Assembly: GCA_029882675.1 (NCBI GenBank)
Contig: JAOUKJ010000030.1
Location: forward strand, 1 to 16,142
DNA: 16,142 nt
From: Cyclobacteriaceae bacterium
GTDB lineage: Bacteria > Bacteroidota > Bacteroidia > Cytophagales > Cyclobacteriaceae
Direction: 5' to 3'
The position numbers were made by a program, and so were the translations under genes. Shown piece after piece: positions 1-5,221 of this stretch (position 1 is its first letter; every line of letters starts with the position of its first letter). The notes beneath the pieces were generated by a model. It was not told where the DNA came from and searched no databases. It worked only from the letters and a program-made list of their open reading frames with translations.

Positions 1-1
1 T

Positions 2-1042
2 AGGGGTAAAGGAAAAATTAAAGAAACGGGTTCTAATGGTGTAGTGCTGGCTAAAAGCATTGATGAAGTACCTGAGATAGTGAAAAATATTTTGGGAGGC
101 ACTCTGGTGACCAAACAAACCGGTGACGCAGGAAAAAAGGTGAATAAGGTGTTGATTGCACAGGATGTTTACTACCCCGGTGAATCGGAGCCCAATGAAT
201 TTTATGTAGGTGTGTTACTCGACCGGGCCAAAGAGAAAAACCTGATCATGGCGTCTACCGAAGGTGGTATGGACATCGAAGAAGTGGCAGAAAAATCTCC
301 TGAAAAAATAATAAAAGAGTGGGTTGATCCGGCAGTAGGATTGCAGGGATACCAGGCAAGGAAAATTGCCTTTGCTCTGGGATTGTCCGGTACAGCATTT
401 AAGGAAATGGTGAAATTTATCTTTTCGTTGTATAAGGCTTTTGAAGGTGCCGATGCTTCTATGTTTGAAATTAATCCGGCGCTTAAAACATCAGATGATA
501 AAATACTTGCGGTTGATGCCAAGGTAAACCTCGATGATAATGCTTTATATCGTCACAAAGATCTCGCCGAACTTCGCGACTTGAGCGAGGAAGATCCCGC
601 TGAAGTGGAAGCCGGACAGGCAGGGCTCAACTACGTGAAGCTCGATGGAAATGTAGGATGTATGGTGAACGGGGCAGGCCTGGCCATGGCTACAATGGAT
701 ATTATTAAACTTTCCGGAGGTGAGCCGGCCAATTTTCTGGATGTAGGTGGTGGAGCAAACCCCGAAACGGTAGAGTCCGGATTCAGGATTATTCTTAAAG
801 ACCCCAATGTGAAGGCCATATTGATAAATATTTTTGGGGGAATAGTGCGTTGCGACCGTGTGGCCAGCGGTGTTGTGGAAGCCTATAAAAAAATAGGGAA
901 TATCGACATTCCTATTATTGTCAGGTTACAGGGCACCAATGCTGAGGAAGGCGCCAAAATCATTGAAGAATCAGGGCTAAAGGTGTCTTCGGCCATCCTG
1001 TTAAAGGATGCTGCGACAAGGGTGCAGGAAGCATTGGCTTAA
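2..1042 (+). CDS. sucC: Succinyl-CoA synthetase (ADP-forming) beta subunit, 5'-truncated
   Basis: This is the beta subunit of succinyl-CoA ligase, which makes ATP (or GTP) and succinate from succinyl-CoA in the TCA cycle, together with SucD. The frame is open from base 2, so the true start lies outside the window; the visible 346 residues begin at the glycine-rich RGKGK stretch of the ATP-grasp domain, and roughly the first 50 residues are missing. Family hallmarks visible are MASTEGGMDIEEVAE, the metal-binding EINP motif, GCMVNGAGLAMATMD, NFLDVGGGANPE and the very conserved NIFGGIVRCD near the C-terminus. It ends with a TAA at 1040-1042. No sucD follows on this strand; the next gene is convergent. 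The GTG at 44 is an internal valine codon, not a start. Identification is secure from sequence memory of the E. coli homologue. Confidence 0.97.
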   Translation, partial: RGKGKIKETGSNGVVLAKSIDEVPEIVKNILGGTLVTKQTGDAGKKVNKVLIAQDVYYPGESEPNEFYVGVLLDRAKEKNLIMASTEGGMDIEEVAEKSPEKIIKEWVDPAVGLQGYQARKIAFALGLSGTAFKEMVKFIFSLYKAFEGADASMFEINPALKTSDDKILAVDAKVNLDDNALYRHKDLAELRDLSEEDPAEVEAGQAGLNYVKLDGNVGCMVNGAGLAMATMDIIKLSGGEPANFLDVGGGANPETVESGFRIILKDPNVKAILINIFGGIVRCDRVASGVVEAYKKIGNIDIPIIVRLQGTNAEEGAKIIEESGLKVSSAILLKDAATRVQEALA

Positions 1043-1083
1043 TGTATGGCTTTCAGCTATGCGCATGACTTTAACATAATGTT

Positions 1084-1111
1084 CGTTCACTGCGCGAAGG
1101 CAAAGTGAACG
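1084..1111. terminator. Stem-loop between convergent genes (possible terminator)
   Basis: CGTTCACT (1084-1091) and AGTGAACG (1104-1111) form an 8-bp perfect stem around a 12-nt loop, in the 116-bp gap between sucC and the convergent kinase gene. There is no clear T-run on either side, so it is a weak bidirectional terminator or a 3'-end stabilising hairpin at best. Confidence 0.35.
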
Positions 1112-1142
1112 GGCTGGTTAATTAGTTATTGAAAAATGCCTG

Positions 1143-1176
1143 TTTATATAAAAGATATTCAGGCCGCCGGAATATC
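1143..1176 (-). terminator. Weak terminator-like hairpin at the kinase stop codon
   Basis: On the minus strand GATATTC / GAATATC (1176-1170 and 1160-1154) pair around a 9-nt GC-rich loop and are followed by TTTTATATAAA. The hairpin overlaps the TGA stop of the TPR kinase gene (1159-1161). The stem is short and AT-rich, so termination here is plausible but unproven. Confidence 0.3.
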
Positions 1177-2994
1177 AATGATAAAGGTGGCCCCCTTACC
1201 GGGAGAAGAATCGATCGCCAGGGTTCCATTAAATGGTAGAAGCCGTGTCTTGATATTTGAAAGGCCTATGCCTTGGCCATTTAGCTGATCTACATTAAAC
1301 CCTTTCCCATTGTCCTCATACACCAGGTTGAAGGATGAGTCCGGAAAACAGGACACCTGGCAATGGATTGATGAGGCTTCAGCGTGTTTTATGGTGTTAT
1401 TAGTGAGTTCCTGAACAATACTGAGAAGGGTGCGGTCTATGGAGACATCACTCAAATCTGCCTTGGAAAACACCGAAAACCGGGTTTGTATCTGCCGGGT
1501 GGCCTGTAAGGTCTCAAATAGGTCTTCCAGCGCGTTGATTAATCCGAATTTCTCCAGCGTGCCTGAAGCCAGGTTGTGAGATATTTCACGGGTTTCAATG
1601 ATCGTCTCGTTGAGTAAGCGAGAGATATAAGCGTAGTTTTCTGCATGGTGTTCCGGTGTATGGAACAATCGGATGGCCGAGAGCTTCGCACCGAGCCGGT
1701 CGTGAAGGTCTTCGGCAATACGTTGCCGCTCTTTTTCCTGTCCCAACATCATGGCATTGAGTACTTCGAGGTCTTGTTCTTGTTTTATAGCTTGTAATTT
1801 TTGCTGGTAGATATGCTCTTTCTGTTCCCGGAGTTGTTCCCTGGCATTCTGGCGGTGGAGGAAAAAGCCCACGCTGAGGATGGTTAGCAGAGATACAGCG
1901 ATCAGTGTGATGGTCAGGTGCTTGTTTTCACGCGTTTTGGCCTCGGTGGCCAGAATTTGTTTTTCCAGCGCCCGCTCGGTTTGTTCGGTCTCATACATCA
2001 CCTGGAGCTCGACCAGCTGCCGGGTTTTGTCCCGGTTGTAGAGGGAGTCGCGCAGGGCCCGGTATTCGTTAAAATACCAGTTGGCCTCCACATCATCACC
2101 TAGGGCTATTTTTATTTGTACAATATTAGATGTCAAATTGAGGTATCGTGGGGCATCTCCCATTTCCTGGGCCAGGGCTAATCCTTTCAGGTAATAGTCC
2201 AGACTATTATTGTACTGTTCTAATTTTCGGTAGATGTTGCCAATATTGAGATATGAGACCAATCTGCCTTTTTTTTGAACGAAGGTCTCTTTTATTTCCA
2301 GTGATTTCATGTAGTATTCCAGTGCCCGGTGGTAATTGCTTTGTTTTTCGGCAAGAAGGCCCATGTTGTTGAGTACTACTGCTATAAGTGTTGAGTCATT
2401 CAATTTTTCATAAATTTCTAATGCATGGTGAAATTCTTCATTAGCCTCTTCATAATCCCTATTTGGATAGTTTTCATCACTCAATATGATACCCAGGCCA
2501 TTATATATATTGGCCAGTGTTTTTGTTTGTTCGCCTTTTATTAGTAATTCTTTACTTTTATTAAAAAAAGTAATTGCTTTGTTTAAGTTGTTTTCTGTGA
2601 AATGAAAATTTGCCAGGTTCAGGTAGTTATTGGACAAACCGCTTCTGTTATTAATTTTGCTGTTTAATTCTATGGAGGAGTAAAAGGCATCAATGGCCAA
2701 TTCTTTTTTGTTGGTGTTTTTATAGACTACCCCTATATTATTATAGCAATTGGCTACGCCTATCGAGTCGCCATGTTCTAAATATATATCCATAGATGCA
2801 TGATACAGGAGAAGGGCTTTCGGGTAATCACCCTTATTTTTGTATTGAATCCCGGAGTCCTTTAATTGTTTGGCGAGGTCGATCTGGCTGGTATACACCA
2901 TATGGTTTTTCAGGCTATCCAAAAAGGGATCTTCCGCCCTCAGATAGCCTGAAAAACAATAAAATAGCGTAATTATTAATATAATGTGCCGCAT
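1159..2994 (-). CDS. TPR-repeat sensor histidine kinase (HisKA_3/HATPase_c)
   Basis: This 611-aa membrane sensor kinase has an N-terminal signal sequence (about 1-20), a periplasmic array of TPR repeats (about 40-320), one membrane helix (about 361-379), a coiled-coil linker and a cytoplasmic catalytic part. The H-box KERQRIAEDLHDRLGAKLSA puts the phospho-acceptor at His431, the HisKA_3 type that normally serves NarL/LuxR-type regulators. The ATPase shows the N-box ELTNNTIKHA (Asn533), DNGKGF (561-566) and GQGIGLSN (573-580). The architecture is typical of Bacteroidota. The ATG at 2994 follows a 44-aa lipoprotein gene by 53 bp, so the two are probably one transcription unit. Its likely partner is the NarL-type regulator at 3692-4333. 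The TPR ligand cannot be told; the adjacent lipoprotein is a candidate. All catalytic motifs are intact. Confidence 0.93.
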   Translation of the reverse strand: MRHIILIITLFYCFSGYLRAEDPFLDSLKNHMVYTSQIDLAKQLKDSGIQYKNKGDYPKALLLYHASMDIYLEHGDSIGVANCYNNIGVVYKNTNKKELAIDAFYSSIELNSKINNRSGLSNNYLNLANFHFTENNLNKAITFFNKSKELLIKGEQTKTLANIYNGLGIILSDENYPNRDYEEANEEFHHALEIYEKLNDSTLIAVVLNNMGLLAEKQSNYHRALEYYMKSLEIKETFVQKKGRLVSYLNIGNIYRKLEQYNNSLDYYLKGLALAQEMGDAPRYLNLTSNIVQIKIALGDDVEANWYFNEYRALRDSLYNRDKTRQLVELQVMYETEQTERALEKQILATEAKTRENKHLTITLIAVSLLTILSVGFFLHRQNAREQLREQKEHIYQQKLQAIKQEQDLEVLNAMMLGQEKERQRIAEDLHDRLGAKLSAIRLFHTPEHHAENYAYISRLLNETIIETREISHNLASGTLEKFGLINALEDLFETLQATRQIQTRFSVFSKADLSDVSIDRTLLSIVQELTNNTIKHAEASSIHCQVSCFPDSSFNLVYEDNGKGFNVDQLNGQGIGLSNIKTRLLPFNGTLAIDSSPGKGATFIIDIPAA

Positions 2995-3047
2995 CGTAGA
3001 GTAAAATTAGTAATTATACGGCTACATGCATCTTCCTTGGTTATTAT

Positions 3048-3182
3048 TTATGCATCGCCATCTGGTAATTCCGGCTCGCTATCACCTTCTCCTTTCAACA
3101 TAATCTCTTCTTCTTCACAGGCTGTAAAAGCAAACAGGGAGGATAATAATAATGCGAGGGTTACTAATCTTAGCTTTTTCAT
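3048..3182 (-). CDS. Small acidic lipoprotein, 44 aa
   Basis: The product begins MKKLRLVTLALLLSSLF and continues with a lipobox FTAC (Cys22), then an acidic tail: EEEEI follows the cysteine and the protein ends PELPDGDA. The signal peptide has a KK-R n-region and a hydrophobic core, so signal peptidase II processing would leave a mature lipopeptide of only 23 residues. Acidic residues right after the lipid cysteine can act as lipoprotein export signals in Bacteroidota, so a surface location is possible. The gene lies 53 bp upstream of the TPR sensor kinase on the same strand and behind a candidate promoter and regulator-site pair. A role as ligand, modulator or activity peptide for that kinase is inference; I recognise no family. 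Coding status rests on the complete signal-peptide and lipobox arrangement. Confidence 0.75.
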   Translation of the reverse strand: MKKLRLVTLALLLSSLFAFTACEEEEIMLKGEGDSEPELPDGDA

Positions 3183-3233
3183 AATAGTAATAATATTTTA
3201 GGATTGAACATTTAATTTTATAAATTGATAATG

Positions 3234-3241
3234 CAATATTA
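3234..3241 (-). promoter_or_regulatory. Candidate -7 element for the lipoprotein-kinase unit
   Basis: TAATATTG on the minus strand matches the Bacteroidota -7 consensus TAnnTTTG at all but one position. No TTG is found at the expected -33 place, which suits an activator-dependent promoter. Transcription would start near 3228, giving a leader of roughly 45 nt before the lipoprotein ATG at 3182. Confidence 0.4.
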
Positions 3242-3263
3242 GAGACTTGCGGGCAGAGTAACC

Positions 3264-3309
3264 TCACTGAAAATAGTGAAAAAAACACCGGAAAATAGTG
3301 AAAAAAACA
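3264..3309. promoter_or_regulatory. Tandem regulator site: palindrome TCACTGAAAATAGTGA plus half-site
   Basis: A 16-bp imperfect palindrome (3264-3279) with 7-2-7 symmetry is followed 22 bp later by a second copy (3286-3301) that keeps the right half, GAAAATAGTGA. Seen as a direct repeat, the 19-mer GAAAATAGTGAAAAAAACA occurs exactly at 3269-3287 and 3291-3309. The site centres are 30.5 and 52.5 bp from the upstream edge of the -7 element at 3234-3241. A NarL-type regulator is the likely ligand because of the 7-2-7 symmetry (inference); the 3692-4333 protein is the nearest candidate. Confidence 0.6.
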
Positions 3310-3411
3310 TACTATAAATAGGGTAATCTATCCCCGAACAGGTGAAATGAGTAAACTGAGCGGGATTAACTCAAAAAATTAAAAACAGGGCATGGGACAA
3401 TTAAAATATAA

Positions 3412-3452
3412 AGGAAAAGCCGCTACTGACCCTTTCGGTCTGGTAGCGGCTT
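3412..3452 (-). terminator. Strong intrinsic terminator of the small RNA
   Basis: On the minus strand AAGCCGCTAC (3452-3443) pairs perfectly with GTAGCGGCTT (3426-3417). Inside it GACC/GGTC pairs around a GAAAG loop across a small 2x1 internal loop. The stem runs into TTTTCCTTTATATTTT. The plus strand has no T-run after the stem, which fixes the direction of transcription as minus. Confidence 0.78.
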
Positions 3453-3594
3453 AGGAAGGTAACATACTTGCTGTCTGGGTGACAGGGGCCTAACCCAACG
3501 CAATGGCCCGGGTATGTCACATCTTATCCCACCTGTTAAGCATGGAAGACTGGTGAAGTCTTCATTAAACATCCAAATGAAGTATTTTAAACTT
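3412..3594 (-). ncRNA. Candidate structured small RNA with kissing-loop three-way junction
   Basis: No plausible protein is encoded here, but the minus strand holds nested helices. From 5' to 3': a 9-bp hairpin (3591-3599 with 3575-3583, possibly partly promoter); a 7-bp hairpin (3557-3563 with 3545-3551) whose loop carries CACC, able to pair with GGTG at 3533-3530; a junction closed by ACATAC/GTATGT (3517-3512 with 3467-3462) holding two hairpins, GGGCC/GGCCC (3509-3505 with 3490-3486) and CTGTC/GACAG (3485-3481 with 3475-3471). The two loops carry TGGGT (3497-3493) and ACCCA (3480-3476), a perfect 5-bp kissing match. A strong terminator closes the unit. A TACTTTTG -7 element would start transcription near 3594. 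I recognise no known RNA family. A structured 3' UTR of the upstream response regulator gene is the alternative. Confidence 0.6.
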
Positions 3595-3599
3595 CATTT

Positions 3600-3607
3600 C
3601 AAAAGTA
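3600..3607 (-). promoter_or_regulatory. Candidate -7 element for the small RNA
   Basis: TACTTTTG on the minus strand is an exact match to TAnnTTTG. It lies 98 bp or less downstream of the response regulator stop and upstream of the structured RNA; transcription would begin near 3594. No good -33 TTG is present, but two regulator-like sites lie just upstream. Confidence 0.5.
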
Positions 3608-3629
3608 AGGCATTGCATGTATTTTAGCC

Positions 3630-3668
3630 CTACCAGTTTTAGTGGTTTTAATATCCTATTTTTAGTAA
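3630..3668. promoter_or_regulatory. Degenerate tandem regulator sites upstream of the small RNA
   Basis: On the minus strand CCACTAAAACTGGTAG (3645-3630) and TTACTAAAAATAGGAT (3668-3653) each match about 11 of 16 positions of TCACTAAAAGTAGTGA, mainly in the ACTAAAA half. Their centres are 23 bp apart and lie 30.5 and 53.5 bp from the upstream edge of the -7 element at 3600-3607. That is nearly the geometry seen at the lipoprotein promoter (30.5 and 52.5). Sequence alone would be weak; the repeated spacing raises confidence. Confidence 0.45.
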
Positions 3669-3691
3669 GGAGGTATTATTCCGGATGGACA

Positions 3692-4333
3692 TTATTTGAT
3701 ATAACCTTCCTTCAAAGCCTTTTTAATCAGTTCAGTTACGTTTTTTGCATCAAACTTAAGTAAAAGGTTTTTCCGGTAGGTATTGATGGTATGTGTGCTT
3801 GCAAAGATAATTTCACCGATTTGTTCGGAGGTAAAGCCATCACTGAGCAGTTGCATAATCTGGATTTCCCTGTCGGATAAGTCGATACCCTCTATTTCGC
3901 CATATTGTCGCATCTTCTTTATCACACGACTGGTTACTTCCTGACTGAAGTAGGTGTTTCCATCACATATATGGTTTATTGCTTTGATCAGTTCTTCCTG
4001 ACCCCTGTTTTTTAACACATAACCATCTGCTCCCGCCTGGATTGAATTTTTGATAAAACCTTCCTGTCCATGCATGGAGAGGATAACTACTTTTACATGC
4101 TGAAAATGCTGTTTTATAATTTTGGTTGTTTCAATTCCATCAAGTATCGGCATTTTGATATCCATGACGACTATGTCCGTCGGATTTTGTTTAACATAGT
4201 CAATGACTTCCTGGCCGTTGGAGGCTATTTTAACAATTTCATATTCTGAATAGGTACTGAATAAGGAAACGAGCCCTTCACATACGATTTTGTGGTCATC
4301 TGCGATAATAATTTTTTTTTTGGTAATAGTCAT
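3692..4333 (-). CDS. NarL/LuxR-family response regulator
   Basis: This 213-aa cytoplasmic transcription factor has an N-terminal receiver domain (about 6-122) and a C-terminal LuxR-type helix-turn-helix (about 148-210). The receiver keeps the acidic pair Asp12/Asp13, the phospho-acceptor Asp58 in VVMDIKMPILDG, Ser86 (ILSMHG) and Lys108 (GYVLKN). The DNA-binding half begins LSDREIQIMQLLSDGFTSEQ, the standard opening of the family. It is a full-length, intact regulator. The HisKA_3 kinase at 1159-2994 is of the class that phosphorylates such regulators, and only the small RNA and lipoprotein genes lie between them. NarL-type proteins bind 7-2-7 palindromes, so this is the best candidate for the TCACTRAAARTAGTGA sites in the window. 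The gene has its own 454-bp upstream spacer and so is probably a separate transcript from the operon upstream. Confidence 0.95.
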   Translation of the reverse strand: MTITKKKIIIADDHKIVCEGLVSLFSTYSEYEIVKIASNGQEVIDYVKQNPTDIVVMDIKMPILDGIETTKIIKQHFQHVKVVILSMHGQEGFIKNSIQAGADGYVLKNRGQEELIKAINHICDGNTYFSQEVTSRVIKKMRQYGEIEGIDLSDREIQIMQLLSDGFTSEQIGEIIFASTHTINTYRKNLLLKFDAKNVTELIKKALKEGYIK

Positions 4334-4787
4334 TTATTTGAATGTTAAGTTTGCATTGCTATTAGTTTTGGTGTGAAGATGAATGTTAAATTTAAAAATG
4401 AACGTATTAAACGATTAATTTGAACCCGACTTTATCTAGTTGGAAACTTGGCCATAAAATGAGAAGAATTAAAATATAAACACAGGATTAAAGTAAAGAT
4501 GCATTCACATCCAATAAAGGTTTTATAGAATAATATTATCTTTATTGGATGCAGTGATGTAATGTGTTTTTTGTAAAGAATATTATTTCTTTTTGCAATC
4601 CTGTCATATTATATAAATAATTATTATATCCATATTAATTAGGTGTTATTTGATGATATTAGTCATCCTTATGACTTTAAATTTTATTTGATGGTTTGTG
4701 AAGTTTGAAGAAGAATTCATATTTGGGAGAAGCTTAGGTAATAGTAATTGTTAATAATTCAAAGGCAAAACAGGTGGTTGCTTCATA
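4334..4787. other. AT-rich intergenic region upstream of the response regulator gene
   Basis: I see no gene in these 454 bp. It holds a 12-bp perfect inverted repeat (4508-4551, listed separately), a short inverted repeat AGTCATCCTTATGACT at 4661-4676, and a weak resemblance to the regulator palindrome at 4359-4374. No minus-strand TAnnTTTG element stands out, so the promoter of the regulator gene is not located. Confidence 0.6.
4508..4551. repeat. 12-bp perfect inverted repeat
   Basis: CATCCAATAAAG (4508-4519) and CTTTATTGGATG (4540-4551) are exact reverse complements separated by 20 bp. No T-run follows on either strand, so it does not look like an intrinsic terminator. It may be an operator with two half-sites about three helical turns apart, or an mRNA hairpin in the leader of the response regulator gene. 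Confidence 0.6.
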
Positions 4788-5210
4788 TTATTTAGCATGT
4801 TTAAATTGTTTGAGCCATTCTATAGCATCTTCTTCTAGTGCAAAACATTTGGCGGGAACAATTTTATTAACTCCGCTTATTTTGATGAAAAAGTTAAAGA
4901 AAACCGAGGTGACGGCACTTTCGGTAATAATAGCCCCGGCAATAATGTTCTTGATGCCTTCTGATGATTGCATGTAGTTTCTGACTTCCTTATCTGCATA
5001 GCTGAATTTTCCGGCCCTGAGGCATAAACAATGGGGGCGTCCTTCTGTAAAATTGATCCGGTCATTGACCAGGCGATTGGCCATATCCATATCAATATAA
5101 GTGTTTTCTTTGGTAAATTCACAAAATACTATACGTCCGTCAAATTCAAGACGGGCAAACTCATTTTCGAGAACTTTCATTTTTTGAGGAGTTGGTTTTG
5201 TGTTGTTCAT
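4788..5210 (-). CDS. Small STAS/SEC14-like protein
   Basis: This is a 140-aa soluble protein without signal peptide or membrane segment. It resembles, from memory, a Bacteroidota family of STAS/SEC14-like (SpoIIAA-like) small proteins: a beta strand with a charged centre (LEFDGRIVFCEFT), a helix MANRLVNDRINFTEGRP, then a strand (HCLCLRAGKF), a helix beginning YADKEVRNYM, a hydrophobic AGAIITESAVTSVFFNFFIKIS segment, and a C-terminal helix ending EEDAIEWLKQFKHAK. It starts 11 bp after the stop of the PLP-acyltransferase fusion and so is the last gene of the operon. In partner-switching systems STAS proteins are substrates of PP2C phosphatases, and a SpoIIE-type PP2C sits in the same operon; a link is inferred. 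No obvious canonical phosphoserine motif is visible, and a role with the neighbouring enzyme is also possible. Confidence 0.72.
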   Translation of the reverse strand: MNNTKPTPQKMKVLENEFARLEFDGRIVFCEFTKENTYIDMDMANRLVNDRINFTEGRPHCLCLRAGKFSYADKEVRNYMQSSEGIKNIIAGAIITESAVTSVFFNFFIKISGVNKIVPAKCFALEEDAIEWLKQFKHAK

Positions 5211-5221
5211 TTTATTTTGGT

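Noticed and set aside
3269..3309. Direct repeats with 22-bp period read as LytTR binding sites
   Set aside because: The period fits LytTR sites, but the first copy is a 7-2-7 palindrome that recurs as a single palindrome at 12843, which fits a NarL-type dimer better.
3462..3517. Purine-type riboswitch (three-way junction with kissing loops)
   Set aside because: The helix layout is similar, but the conserved junction and loop bases of the purine/2'-dG classes are not seen, the RNA ends in a terminator more than 200 bp before the next gene, and that gene is a lipoprotein, not a purine gene.
3486..3540. Twister-like self-cleaving ribozyme on the plus strand (GCCTAAC-like stretch)
   Set aside because: The short CCTAAC resemblance is not backed by the rest of the twister core or pseudoknots, and the terminator shows that the transcribed strand is the other one.
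3571..3600. Tiny leader peptides (MKFKILHLDV and an overlapping 9-residue frame) at the start of the small RNA
   Set aside because: They are too short to distinguish from chance, and the likely transcription start lies after the first ATG.
4359..4374. Further copy of the regulator palindrome upstream of the response regulator (autoregulation)
   Set aside because: Only about 10 of 16 positions match and the distance to the start codon leaves no room for a -7 element in the geometry seen elsewhere.
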